A DNA stretch of 64,000 nt, from positions 1,394,364 through 1,458,363 of the forward strand of contig KK106984.1 of NCBI GenBank assembly GCA_000611775.1, written 5' to 3'. The DNA is from Umbilicaria muhlenbergii (lineage: Eukaryota > Ascomycota > Lecanoromycetes > Umbilicariales > Umbilicariaceae). Positions 1 to 12,939 of the stretch are shown one piece after another. The notes beneath the pieces were generated by a model, which did no database searches, had not been told where the DNA came from, and saw only the letters and a program-made list of their open reading frames with translations. Both the position numbers and the translations under genes were made by a program. How positions within the stretch are numbered: the stretch's first letter is position 1; each line of letters starts with the position of its first letter.

Positions 1-3000
1 CAGCAGATGATGATTAACAAGTTAATGCATTCTTCTTACTTGACATCAACATTCATCAATGAAGACACAAACAGTATGTGTTTATTTATGAAGCTTTAAC
101 ACTAAGCTTACAAAGAAGCAGTGAGTAACACTTCATCATTAAACTTCTTATCTGAAGCAGCAGATTTACTTTATCACTGTAAGTGACCTCCTTTTAAGTC
201 TGAATATCACACTTACAAGCGCAGAAAATAGGCAACAAATTGAAGAATACAATCTCATGTTCATTCTGCACAGTTTTCAGAGACATTCAGCTTCTCTTCC
301 TAATAATTATATGAGCTCACAACAGCAACGTAATTTTGAGATGAGTAAGTCATAATTCAATTAAGGAATTGATCATCATAGTTAAAATCAACAAGAACTT
401 AAATCAACCCTCAATAAATACAGTCAGTGACTCTCTCACACTTGTCAATTTTCTTAGCGCAGCAGGAGATTTTTGAAATTCTTACTTTAACTCTGATGAT
501 ACATTAGTGAACCTGACAGAACACTATCTTTGAAATTTTTATATCACTCTGAACAGGACACTCATCAACTCTTCAGGACATAATCTTTGAGACTTTTAAA
601 ATGTGCTGAATACAACACTCATTAACTCAAGAGAACACAACCTCTGAAACTTCTACATTGCTTTCAATGAGACACTGATCAACCTGCTGATATACATTGC
701 AGGTTCATCTTGCTGATCAGTTACAACAGTTGAGAAGTAATAAACAGAATGTTCATCACTGATGTAACTTTCACCTCTTTCATTATGTATGTTGTTCAGT
801 TGAAGGTTAATGATAATACTTTTTTTCCTCACTCTGCATCCTGTCCTGAAATGATTGAATTGCCTTGTATGATATGCATCAGGATCATGAAGGTCAGGGC
901 TTTTGTGTTTAAAGAGCCTTTTGAATTGAAAGATTTTGATGAATCAAGAGCTGATACACGTCTAATTTGATAAACAGGATGAGTAAACTAAATGTTCATC
1001 AGTTAAAGTTTTAACATTAAAGCAGTATCCTCACCTTCTTGATTAAGTTCATCTCACACAGTAAGGCTCACTTCTCACTCAGGCTTTTGTCTGTACATAT
1101 GTTGCTCTTAGAGTTGAATACTACATGAGATAGTCAGTTCTTTAACTCTGTCAAAATTGTTTTATCATTGTCGCTCAACTCTTGCTGTGTGAGATGTGAT
1201 ATGAGCAGCTCTACTGTAAACATCTTGAAAGATCAGGAGTAAGGTAGATTAAAAACATACAAGTGCAAAATAAAATAAAGTGATGATTCTTTATTTATTA
1301 ATGTTGTGTCCCTGTTGATACTGTGTCAGGATGAAGAGCACTGTGACTGAGAATATCATTTTATGAACAGTCCTCAAAGTTTACTCTGATTGATGATGAG
1401 GCTGCTTTGAGTGAAAGGTTCAGTTTGATTACCTCATACTCATACTTCATCCCAACCGCCTCATTGGCAGTTAAGCAGAATTCATTAAAGTGAGCAAACT
1501 TTATCTGATGTCATACTTGCTGCACTTGAACACTCTTTACTATTCAGCCTTTTCACTGCCTCAATGAGTCTCAACATTGAGCAGCAGCTGCTATGACTTA
1601 TTCAATGACAGAAGTGTACCTGAAATGAGGAATTTCTCACACTACAAAATTGAACAGTCAGTTCAGGGGCTCAGGGCTTCACTGAAGGCATACAGCTTTT
1701 AAAATCAGAGGTGAACAAGTTTTTCACCTCTCTGAATCAGGAGCTGTCAATGAATATCATAATTAAGCCTGTTAACTTAAAAAAAACATGACAGGGAGCA
1801 GTGATCTTCTGTTCATTCAACATGTTTTACTTCATCTCTCAATTTGTCATCTTATATCATCTTTTCTTCATCTGTAATGCTTCATGACCTCCTCCTTTTC
1901 TTTACTTTCACATAGAAGTCACTGAAAGAGCAAGTAAAATATTATCTTCCTGTTCAATATTTCTGCAGTTACTCATTCTCTTGTTGCAGAGGCAGGCTGC
2001 TTATGAGCACATTTTCAGAGTCATGTTACATGACAGTTGAGTGCAATTGTCCTCTTAAAGACTGTTCTCTGAGATCTGAGGCCTCATTCTGCCTGAAAAA
2101 ACTAGCTATGCTGTATTCTGAGATGACATGATATAGATCCCTGAGTGAGTGAACATTAAAGACTCTTTGATTAATGACTGCAACAGTCATGTCAACAGCA
2201 GTGATGAAGTCATTCATCTTTATGATAATGTACATCCTTATATCATGAGTCACTCAGCGTCATGAGTTAAAATCTGAGTATGTTGACTTTAAAGCAATTT
2301 TGACTTCACATGCACATTAAATTTGACTTGATTCTGTGTGAGTCCTGTGATTGAGTCATCATGAACTCCTCAGACATCTCTCAATTAAAATTTTATGCTG
2401 ACATCATCACCTCACAGCCTGATTTGTAGAGGTCTTCTTTTCAAAGTAATACAGAGTCTTATCATCACAGCTTCATCACTGAGCCTTCATCACTCTCAAT
2501 ACTTAAAAATAAGCAGTATCAGACCCTTTAAGCATCCTCATTCTGCTGAGAAGCCTTTGTCAGCCGTGAGAGTGTCACATGAGGTTGATTCATATAACAA
2601 CATCACACTGATTGATATCTTTCTATTAAAGTGATATGATCCTAATCATTTCTAAACATCATCCGCACGTCTCACATAATAATTACACTGTAATTTAATC
2701 AATGAAAGCTAATCAAGCTGAGACTGTGATTTAAAAGCCTGTGATTAAGCTCTTTTGATGAGTGCAGCTTTCTGAAAGTGCCAGTGCAGACTCAGATAAT
2801 GAGAAAGTGAAAGACACTGATTAAATCTCACAGCAAAGTTTTAAGACATTTCAGCATAATGATGACTGCAACTCACTGCTACTGCAGAAAACCTTTTGTG
2901 TCAGTTTTTTCTCAATTGCAAACACATGTTCACTCAGCTGTTTGTGTGTATTGTGTATGTCAAATCATATGTTGTACTTATTCTTTTTGTCAGCATTCAT

Positions 3001-3020
3001 GTAAGCATTCATATCATCAT
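1..3020. other. AT-rich stretch without recognisable gene
   Basis: I see no family-level match in this stretch on either strand. Short open frames occur (for example 2395-2634 on the plus strand), but they lack coding character and are bounded by the TGA codons typical of the whole window. It may hold the worn-out upstream part of the NLR gene that begins at 3022. Confidence 0.5.
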
Positions 3021-3334
3021 CATGGCTGAAGCAGCTGTCATCATCAGATTCATTGCCTCAATCATCACTCTTGTTGAGCTCACAGTCAAGGTTGTCTTTT
3101 AACTGCATGAGTTCACCTTCAAGTCCTCAGAAGTCCTTGAGTTGTTTCACTCTCTATCAACCCGCTTACCTTTATTGACAGCAACACTCAAACACATTCA
3201 GTTTCAGGCAGAGTATAACTGCTTTTCAGATAATTTAAAAAAGGCTCTGAAAATAGTTATCAATGACACTTTCAAACAAGTGTCTGATATACAAACATCT
3301 CTGTTTAACATTCTCTCATCAGATGATGCTTCAA

Positions 3335-4284
3335 CATCCGCAACTTGACAGCCCGCTCAAAAATAAGGTTTTAGTTAATAGTACTTTATACGCTCAGAGC
3401 ACTCTCTGAGCAGTAAATGAGCTCATACAAATCTTACACTTTAAATAACTATTATACCTTCATGAATAATAAAAAACTTTTTATTGAAAAGTTTTAGATC
3501 TCTTTATTCTGTACACTTTACAAACTAAAGATTTCTTCATAAGTTTTAATTTGCAATAGTTATTCAAAGTATGTGACTTTTTTTGAAAGATTTTTCACTA
3601 TTGAAATTGAATTAAATATAACTTAACAACAACAGCAGTTATGAAGAAACTTTTAATTTAATATTAATAGAGAATACTGTTCTTTATAACTTATGCATTG
3701 AAAGTTTCTTCATATCTGTTGAGGTGCAAAAGTTATTAAAGTGTGTAAATTTTTAAGTGGTGAAAATCTTGAAGTTCTTTAAATATTCAGAACTCAACAC
3801 TTATACAGTGCTTTCAGACTCAACAAATCATGATTTTTTATTGCAGAAAAGTGAATTTTAGCAAAAGTTTACTTATTATAAGTTTTACTGTTATTATAAC
3901 ACTGTGTGTGTACTTCTTTAAACAATTGTTTTAATAAGTGGTGAAAATCTTGAAGTTCTTTAAATATTCAGAACTCAACACTTATAGAGTGCTTTCAGAC
4001 TCAACAAATCATGATTTTTATTTGCAGAAAAGTGAATTTTAGCAAAAGTTTACTTATTATAAGTTTTACTGTTATTATAACACTGTGTGTGTACTTGTTT
4101 AAACAATTGTTTTAATAACTGTTTTTTTATCACAAAATTTTGATGTTCCGCTCAAGATTTAAGGTTGAGCTCAAAGTGCTCAGAGGATGCTAAGAGCGGC
4201 TGTTAACTGAGACATGAGATCAGAAGCTCAGAGCGCTCAAAGTGTTAAAAACTAACTCAGAGTTAACTTGCTAAATTGCTGATG
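3335..4284 (+). repeat. 1.12-kb terminal-inverted-repeat element, copy A (rearranged, 950 bp)
   Basis: Begins CATCCGCAACTTGACAGCCC and ends CTAAATTGCTGATG. The two ends are imperfect inverted repeats (CATCCGCAACTTGGCA against CATCAGCAATTTAGCA). It interrupts the N-terminal coding part of the NLR relic at 3022-7228. Compared with the 1,120-bp copies it lacks about 349 bp between two GCAATAGTTAT direct repeats, and it carries an internal direct duplication of about 181 bp. No open frame of note. No clear target duplication. Confidence 0.9.
3755..4115. repeat. 181-bp direct duplication inside copy A
   Basis: The block starting AAGTGGTGAAAATCTTGAAG at 3755 recurs at 3936 almost unchanged. Other copies of the element carry this block once. 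Both units keep TGG where several other copies have TGA. Confidence 0.9.
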
Positions 4285-6029
4285 AAAGCTGAAGCAGGCA
4301 TTGAAAGCATTAAAGAGTTTAACTCAAGAAGATAAAGTATGATGAGCATTAAAAAAGATATATGAGAATAATAATAACTTAATACTGTATCAGATGACAC
4401 AGAATGTCAATACAAGTGATCACATCTTAAAAGCACTGTTGAAGCTGAGTGTGATATCATTAACATTATCATGCTCTTCATTGATCATCCTGTTTGAGCA
4501 GGACCCTGACTTTATTGATCATGAAGTCATTGTTGATCAGCTTCATTGAAAATGCGCTGTGTCAGCATCTCAGACAGCGCTCATGAGCTTGAGCAGAGTC
4601 AGGTAAGCAGAGATAAGCAGATGCAAATATAACAGATTAAAGTATTAACTTCAGGTCAGAAAGTCACAGCTCATCATTAAACTCAATTATCAAATCAAGA
4701 AACAATCACTCAGAATGTAAGTACTCTGAGTGCATGCTGAGAGCATGACATGATTGAAGCTGAGCTTTCAAGATATCACTGATTGTGTTGAGATTCTTGA
4801 GTGACAGAATTTCAAAGTGAATGTCTTCTGACTTATTCATGACTGATTGCATGATGAACAGAGTGAGTGATGATTGCTCATTTTTAATAACATTAACAAT
4901 ACTGATCTCCTCTCTGAGGCTGAAGACGCTGATCATTGAGGACAAGAGACTGAGGTGAATGATAAATGTCAACAGCTGATATCAGTGTATCTTCCTCAAA
5001 GTCAGAATGAGTTAATTCTCATCATCAGTTAAAGTCAAGTCATCATGTTGAAGCTGATGAAAGAGAAGAATATCATGACAGTGTTACTGATGACCTCATC
5101 ACATGTGCTGACACTGTTCAAGAAGAAGCTAAAGCTGCTCAGTTAAAATGATGATACTGCAGACTTAACAGCAGCACTGAAGTTTATGTCACTCATTATC
5201 ATGCAAGTGATGACATACATCTCTCAGAGGACATTGTGATATTTCATACAGTGATATCTCATAGACTTCTGAAAGACTGAGCTCAAGAGGACAAGTCTTT
5301 TAAATAATAAAAGAGGTCAGCTCTGAAGAGACTAAAAAGCTTAAAACTTCATCATCATCACATGATAGATCTCATTTAAATACATTTGTTAAACTCAATC
5401 ATCAGCAGTTGACTTGCTGTCACTGATGAGCTTCTTTGATTGACAGGGCATCTCAGAAGCCTTGATTCAAAAGTGAGTTGAAAATGAAAATGATCACAAA
5501 AGTCAAGAAGAGCGTGATGAGCATGATGACAGAGAAGAAGAGAAAGGTGATGATGATAATGATTATAATACCTCAGAATGCAGTGAGGATGACAGGTTTA
5601 AAAATGACATGTAGATGTTAAAAGACTACTCATTTCTCTTCATTAATATGAATCAGATCTTTAAAATGCATGCATTGATGCAACTGACTACATGAAAATG
5701 ATTGAAGGTCAATGAAAAGCTTGAGTAATGAAAGCAGTGTTATATTAAAAACCTTTTCACTGAGTTCCTGATCAGAGAGTATAAGAATTAAACATACTGC
5801 TGAGCACTTTATCCTCACGTGAAATCAGCAGTTACACAACAGTCAAGGAGAAACAAGTCATTGAGAGAATGAGCTTCACTGTTATATAATGTGACATAAT
5901 ACATGTGTAGCAAGAGAAGCATAACTGAGGCTGTTAACCTGTTTGAACTGATGATGAAAGTAAGAAAGAGAATACTTGATTAAGAGCATATGAAGATTTT
6001 AAGCAGTATGAGTATGATAAGCTTAACAT

Positions 6030-7035
6030 ATATGAATCAAGGATGCTGAAAGGAGGTGAAAGAGCTGAAAGTATAAATGATGAAGACAATGAAAAAAGTA
6101 CTGAGTGAGGAGCATCCTGAAACACTGATCAACATGAGCAACCTTGCTTCAACATATTAAAATCAAGGACGCTGAAAGGAGGCTGAAGAGCTACAAGTGC
6201 AAGTGATGAAGATAATGAAAAAAATACTGAGTGAGAAGCATCTTTATATGCTGATCAGCATGAGCAACCTTGCTTCAACATATTAAAATCAAGGACGCTG
6301 AAAGGAGGCTGAAGAGCTGCAGATGCAAGTGATGAAGATAATGAAAAAAGTACTGAGTGAGGAGCATTCTTATACACTGATCAGCATGATTGACCTTGCT
6401 TTGACATACAATACTCAAGGACACTGAAAGAAGGCTGAAGAGTTAAAGATGCAAGTGATAAAGATAATGAAGAGAGTATTAAGTGAGAAGCATCTCTTTA
6501 TGCTGATTAACATGAGCAATCATGCCTTAACATACAGGAATCAAGGATGCTGAAAGAAGACTGAAGAGCTGCAGATACAAGTGATGAAAATAATGAAAAA
6601 AGTATTAAATGAGAAGTATCTCTCTACACTGATTAACATGAGCAATTATGCCTTAACATATGAGAATCAAGGATGCTGAAAGGAGGCTGAAGAGCTGCAG
6701 GTACAAGTGATAAAAATAAGAAAAAAAATATTAAATGAAGAGCATCCCTTTATGCTGATCAGCATGAGCAACCTTGCTTCAACATACAGAAATCAAGGAC
6801 ATTGAAAGAAAGCTGAAGAGTTAAAAGTGCAAGTGATGAAGACAAGAAAGAAGATACTGAGTGAGGAGCATTCCTCTACATTGATCAGCATGAGCAACCT
6901 TACTTTAACATACAGGAATTAAGGATGCTGAAAGAAGACTGAAGAGCTGCAAATATAAATGATGAAGACAATAAAGAGAGTACTGAATAAAGAGCATTCT
7001 GATACACTGATCAATATATATGACTTTACACTCAT
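6030..7035 (+). repeat. Eight 126-bp TPR-encoding tandem units
   Basis: Units of about 126 bp (42 codons) encode NQGRWKEAEELQVQVM-type motifs followed by LSEEHPxTLxSMSNLASTY. This is the kinesin-light-chain-like TPR common in fungal NB-ARC/TPR proteins. The conserved Trp of each unit is TGA in all eight. The TYxNQG join varies between TAA, AGG, AGA, GAG and AAT codons, which shows independent decay of each unit. Confidence 0.85.
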
Positions 7036-7228
7036 TTTGAAGGACAAAGGTGAGGATAAAAAGGTTATCATGCTCATAAAAGAATGTGTTAAAAAGTGAA
7101 AACAGATCCTTGATCAAGATCACTCATTTATGAAGAAGTCAGAAGACATGCTTAATAAGTGATGCATAAAGGGTTTGCACTTGAGCTCACTAAGCAAGAA
7201 CATCAACAGCACAGTGATTAAAGAATAA

Positions 7229-7692
7229 CATGTGACAAAGATGATATCATGACTGTATTTAAAGAAATAAGGCTCATAATTAGCAATAAATATTAATCTC
7301 TGCAACAGGTTGAGATAATTTCAAAGGAATTAATAATTTAAGATATATTAACTCATATCTTTGTTATCTATTAACTTGTTATCAAATCATCAATGAAATA
7401 AGAGTAATTAAATTATTAATGTGATTGATTGCCTGACAGGAATGAGGCACCCTGATTTATTAATAATTAATGATTGCATTCAGTGGCAAAAACAGGTTGA
7501 GTTACAGTAATTAAGATAAAAAGCTTGTGCTCTGCAATGATAATTGACTCTCTCATTTATTTTCTATCAATCAAACAGTAACAAAATGTGAAGCCTGCAT
7601 GAGCCTGCCTCAGACTGATTTTAACCTCATTCTGCATGCAGCAGTCTTGTCATCTGCATTCTTCATTATCACATCTGCATCATTGAGGCTTT
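7229..7692. other. Spacer between NLR relic and transposase
   Basis: AT-rich and without coding signal. I looked here for the 3' terminal inverted repeat of the neighbouring pogo-like element and found no convincing match to the other side. Confidence 0.5.
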
Positions 7693-9465
7693 TCATGATT
7701 TTAATGCAATTTCATCCTCCTCAACCTGCGCTTCACTCATTTGAGTAATTTTAACCTTTAACTCTGATGCATCTGCTTCTTTCAGACTCTTGCACTTCTG
7801 AGTTATTTTACTCTGATCAAGTTTTTTCTTACCTGCAGTAACTTTTTTTACCTCTGATGTAGCACTTGTGACTTCCTTTGCCTCTTTCACAGCCTTTTTA
7901 ACTTCTTTCTCAGTCTTTTTAGCCTCTCTCTCAGCCTTCTTAGCCTCTTTCATGACCTTTTTTGCAGCTCACTCTGCTCATGTCTTCTTGAGGTTTTCAT
8001 AATTCATCACTCTCACCTCTCTTAAGTTCTGTGACTTGGTTGATCAGTGAGCTTTGACTTTATTGTTTATTTCAATCAAGAATTGATTGTGTTCCTGAAG
8101 AAGAGCACATTCAGCAAAGAACAGTTAAGTGATATTAATGAGCTTCTGTATGTGCCTCTGTATGTGTTGTTTATTTATTTCATTAAGCATATTAGCATCC
8201 TGTTTGATTAAATTATGTAGTGAGGCAACTGCTTCTGCTGACACAGGTGTTACAGGTGTTTGTGGTACTTAATTTTGCATATGAGAATTTACCTCATTAA
8301 TTTTCAGAGCAGTTAGTTCAGTGAAGAGCTTTAGTATATCACTGAGTACCTTATCTGAGTTGAAGGGGAAAAGGCTAATCTTAGCTCATTCAACTCATAT
8401 ATTTCTAGATATGAGCACTTGAGTCCTTGCAGAGTTATATAAATAAGTGAAATACTTCTTGCTGATTGTTTTTACACATCTTCACTCTAGTCATTCAACC
8501 TGATCATGATAGGCCGCCTTCAGTGAGTTAAATACTGAGATATCACAGGGCTGAAGCTTATGTAATGTGTGAGAGAGGAGACAGCACAGGGTAATATTAT
8601 TTTTAAAGCAAAACTTTAAAACCTCAAGAGTTTCATGCATTTTGAAGCTGTCACATATCAGTACTCAAGGTTTCTGATTAGCGCGCTCTTTGGTTTGAGG
8701 GTCAAATACAAGCTTGAGTCACTGCAAGTTGATATATGAGTCAGTATATTCAGTGTCAGAACACGCATAATGTCATTTAAAAGTGAGGTACATGATTCAG
8801 TTGACTTAATGAGTTGCTGCTGATCAGATTATCATGAGATTCAAATATCTACTCACTGCACTCATGCATTTGATGATTGTTATCATCATGCACTTAACAT
8901 GCATGCTTTTATAACCTCACTTATTGTCCTTACTGACAAGGACTTTAATAGAGTTGAGCTTAAAAAGCATGATGTCAGTCTCATTCATGTTATACACATT
9001 TTTCTGTAACATGATTAAATCCTGCAGTACCTTTCTGATCATCTTGAATCAATGCATGACCTTCTCATAGATGTCATAACAGTTTCAGTTTAACACTTCA
9101 CTCTTACTCACTCTGAGTTCTGAATGATGTTTATAAAAGGACTGTGATTAATTCTTGCTCAAAGACTTACTTGATCTGTTTGTTGAGAGCCGCTGACGGG
9201 TGAGACTGAAGGCTATTGAATATATATACTTTATTCAGATAAAGCGTTCAAGAGCATTCTGTTGTATCAAGAACTTAACAAGGGCTTTTACTTCTCACAG
9301 GTAAAGATAATGTTGACTTTAAATCTTCTCTTTCTTAAATCATTGACCGCGTGCATGATGCTGAAAAGTAGTGTGAGGGACGTCATTATGATCTGTTAAA
9401 GCATGAAATGATTTAAACACATCTTTTAAAAGGCCTTGTGTCAGTACCTGACTAAGTTTGTTCAT
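7693..9465 (-). pseudogene. Pogo/Fot-like DDE transposase relic (CENP-B HTH)
   Basis: One frame of 590 codons runs from the ATG at 9465 to a stop at 7693, broken only by in-frame stops and with no frameshift that I can see. N-terminal part: a CENP-B-type HTH ending YIYSIAFSLTRQRLSTNRSS. DDE core: YNMNETDIML (8994-8965), then KLVFDPQTKERANQKP, VLICDSFKMHETLEVLKFCF with the second Asp at 8652-8650, and HKLQPCDISVF with the third Asp at 8544-8542, about 35 residues later. The C-terminus (7953-7693) is a Lys/Glu-rich helix. This layout is that of Tc1/mariner-superfamily pogo-like transposases of Pezizomycotina. The first catalytic Asp is Asn (GAT to AAT), exactly what TGG to TGA produces at ATG-GAT. 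Terminal inverted repeats were not found. Confidence 0.88.
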
Positions 9466-11560
9466 GTTAACTTACTGTGATGATGAGTGATGATGAGGGA
9501 ATAAGAATGAGTGAAAAGCAGCCTTCAAACAGTGCTAAACAACAATAAACTTAATGAGGTGAAGACAGCTGATCATGAAAGCTTCTGAAGCTCTTCTGTG
9601 ATGCATCACAGTCAGTTCAGAAGACTAATCTGAAAGAATAATAACATCAGATATAATACAATTAATACATGATCATGTAAGTACACTAATGCAAGTCAAG
9701 GCGTGTTAAAACATTATGTCATGTTGAGAAGCTGTCAACATCCTCTTTCTCAGATTAGCAAAACTCATAAAACATACATTTCTGAAAGCTGACAGTCTTC
9801 AAAGCTTGAAGTCATATTCATCCTCAATAAAACTTCCCACTTAACACTCTGAACTTTGAAGAGACTCTTATAGTCACAGCTCATCAAGGGGAAGCAATTG
9901 AAGCAGTGATCAATGATGTCAATGAAATGATCAATCACTTAATCAACATCATGATAAATCTCATTATGGACTGATGTTCTGAAAGAGAAATGACTGTAGA
10001 ACAGTGACACATTGATAATAACTTCATAAACTTGTGAAAGAGAGACTTCAGAGGTTTAAACCATGAATTCAGCTCATGACAGTGAGCAGCTCATGTCACT
10101 GAGACCTTTTTTATTTGCTTTTACTCAGAAATTGAACTTGAACATACTTTGTAATCTTTAAAAACAAGTGGGAAATGCTTATCTAACTATAAGATCATGA
10201 CTGAAGAGCTTGAACACTCAAGGTTTACTCTGAAATCTGACTTTCAAAAGCTGACAGTGTTTAAACTTAACAGAATTCACTTGAACATGTTCTTGAACAA
10301 TGATAAGAATGAGGATTGAAGTTGTCATTTTCATGTTTATGAAGTGACAAGTTGAAAAAATCAGTTTATTTTAAAGCTTAACATAGTCCGCCGTTCTATA
10401 CCGTCAGGGGTGATGATTTGAGGTGCAAGTGAGTACAAAAATCACAGGGTCAAGTGTCAACTTATATTTAATACTGACAGTCCTTGACTCTATTGTTATC
10501 AGATATTTGTATGAATAGATGATTGAGCATTCAACAGTCATGTGTTAATCTTAAGCATACATTGTTGAAATTGCACGTGAATAGAGGTCAAATCAATTTA
10601 TATTTAACTTAAACTACTTAGATATCATACAAAGTAGATAATAATGAATGTATAGAACAAAGCAGAAATCTTAAGACTTTGCAGTCATATTTGCACACTT
10701 TTGAGAGCTTTTCACTCAGGCTTAAAAAGCAATGTACTCATCATTGATGTGACTGCTTTGATCATCAAAAGTCTGCTCATATATCCGCTCAATTGATTCT
10801 GCGCATACTGAAAGTTAATTAGTTGCTAGGGCAATGAATAGGTGACAGCAACAATTGACTGAAAATCAACATACATGCAGTGCATTAATTCACAATAGGA
10901 CTTGTGCAGAAGCAGTGACATTACTCACAACTTAATGCTCTCCTGTGTTTATTGCATGCACTTCACTACTTGATCTGCATCACTCCTATCAATGAGCGGA
11001 TTTGAGGGTATATGACATGAGGTAAAAGCAATTCAGCTTGTGCTGAGTGATTATGTTATAGTAATCCCGGTGATCTTCAACCAGTTATAGAGCTCAGCCT
11101 CAACAGTGAGTGAGCACAGAACTGTGTCATTCTTCACACCTCATTTTAACACCCTTCTCTTGAAGGCAAGTTTTGAACAGAATATTTCAATATCATTGAC
11201 ACATTGAGAATTACTTGATAGTGTTTTGATAAAGCCTCAATTGACTCATATTTTTAAGGAAAGACAACACTCAATTGACTTACTTTGTCAGATCTTCAGC
11301 GCTGAAGATGACTTAAAGTTGACACTGCAACACAGAATGACCCCTGCCTGAGCTTTCTTAAAATCATGTCATTTGATGACAACACTGAGGGTGAGGAAAA
11401 TCATAAATTAGTATCCTAGATATTCTTTGTGTTTGAGAGCAGTCTTTAATTTACATTCCTCAGAATTAATGAGTTTCTGATTCAAGTCAGGACAATTCAT
11501 ATCTCAGAAAAATAAAAAACATAATAAAACAGATACACATCATGATTATCAACTCACACA
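9466..11560. other. No confident gene; weak minus-strand coding traces
   Basis: Around 11030-11230 a minus-strand reading (containing SQCVNDIEIFCSKLAFKRR and ELYNWLKITGITIT) looks protein-like, but I cannot assign a family. A CCGG-containing patch at about 11055-11095 is less mutated than its surroundings. The rest shows no structure I can name. Confidence 0.3.
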
Positions 11561-11583
11561 TATTTAATAATCATTGATCACCT

Positions 11584-12457
11584 TCACTGCATCACTGTTC
11601 TCTTAAGCAGAGAATCTCTCAATTTCAGTTTCACCTTCAGATCACTTCTTGACATTAAAATGATTATCATTAATCTTCACATGCTGCAGAATTTCCTCCT
11701 TTAACACTGCAGTATCAGACATGCATTAAAATTGTTTTTTCACACTCTGCTCTGCATCTTCTGCATTCTTAGCTTTCAAAGCCTTTGATCATGAAAGTTG
11801 AATAACATTATCCTCTTGAGATACATCTTGTTCTTGACAGAGGTTTTCATCAGTGAACTCTTTGACTGCTTTCATGAACTCTGAGAATGAAGATCCTGTG
11901 AGGGGCTGCTGTAAGTTTTTTAATGTTTCTTAGTCTTCTTGTTGTTGTCATCATTTGTAGGCTCTCTCCTTTATGACTTGAGTGTGAAGATCACATTCCC
12001 TCTTGTACTGATTTTTTACTTTCATGAACAGCAATCAGTCAAGCACCTGTTGAAACATCTCTGATGTTGAATGATGTTGTGAATGATTTTTGAAAGATTC
12101 CTCATGAATGCAATCTGTCACAGCCTGTTTTGTCACTTGACTTTAATCAACTTGATTCAGGATCTCCTGACCCTCTTAAGCAAGTTTCACTGCTGAAATT
12201 GAAACATTATCAGGTGCTGTATATGTTGAAGCTCATGATGACTTTAAAAAAAGTGATTAAAGCTGTTGTCACTTGCTCAGGAGACCTTTTTCCTCTTGAG
12301 ACAGAGGATTTAATCTTGAAAATGAATAAAGTGTTGATGAGCATGTGTTAAGCATCTGCTCTTGAGTTCCACATGCAGTAATCTGAGTGAATGAAGTTGA
12401 AGACAGTGAAGACTGATGTTGCAAAATTTTTGATGATGAAGATGACGCTTGAGTCAT
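11584..12457 (-). pseudogene. Unknown degraded reading frame, Ser/Gln-rich
   Basis: From the ATG at 12457 the minus strand stays in one frame for about 290 codons if TGA and TAA are passed over. It starts MTQASSSSSKILQHQSS, a Ser-rich head, followed by polar, Gln/Lys/Glu-rich sequence (for example KNQYKRECDLHTQVIKERAY and EFMKAVKEFTDENL). The absence of frameshifts over this length and the restriction of interruptions to TGA and TAA argue for a former coding sequence. I do not recognise the family. It could be a nuclear or DNA-binding accessory protein, but nothing proves this. Confidence 0.5.
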
Positions 12458-12939
12458 GAATAATAAAGCAGTGAGTAAAAGCTACCTGTAGCCCCTCTTG
12501 TGTTTAAAATACAGAGGATGTGTGCTGGCCTTTATTGTCAGAAATTTGATTGAACTGCATTCTCAGAATTGACTGCTAGGTCCTCATGTTTCACACTATA
12601 TATGCATGTCAATGAATGTATGCTTAGTTACACTGTTCTTGTAACTTACATTCCTGGCTTCAGCAAATGACTAGACTAAATTCTTACACACTTCAAGATG
12701 ATTATCTTAACCTTTAAAGTCAGAAATGACTGCTTTGACATGTTTTCAGGTTTTTATTCTTCTTTTCTTGCTATGTGTTGCTACTTCAAGTTCAGTGTCA
12801 TTATTATCTCACCTTAGGCAATAATATCTGATGAATATTTATGTAGGTCACAGCTTCAGTTCTGATGTTCTTGATCATTTGCTTTAATTTTAATTACTGC
12901 TTCAATTGCGGCTCCTGCTTCAATTTGATGCATTGTTTC

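Larger units (their letters stand above)
3022..7228 (+). pseudogene. NLR-type gene relic: SesA-like N-terminus, NB-ARC, TPR repeats
   Basis: Relic of a fungal NOD-like receptor, a cytosolic sensor family used in non-self recognition. Translation from the ATG at 3022 gives MAEAAVIIRFIASIITLVEL and later SLSTRLPLLTATLKHIQFQA, the pattern of the SesA/NACHT_N-type N-terminal domain. The frame runs into a 950-bp repeat at 3335-4284 and resumes after it (LKKIYENNN, then FEQDPDFIDHEVIVDQLH, the segment that precedes the NB-ARC P-loop). The P-loop itself is not readable. VYLPQSQNELILIIS near 4980-5030 matches the later NB-ARC segment. FFDWQGISEALIQK, an acidic linker (about 5490-5600) and MHALMQLTTWKWL follow, then eight kinesin-light-chain-like TPRs (6030-7035). 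The C-terminus ends at a TAA at 7226. Trp positions are almost all TGA. Frameshifts and TAA/TAG codons also occur, so the gene is dead under the standard code. The family assignment is confident; the exon structure is not. Confidence 0.8.

Noticed and set aside
5934-7305. Minus-strand frames over the TPR array
   Set aside because: Shadows of the plus-strand TPR units; Ser/Leu-rich because TCA and CTT dominate the complement.
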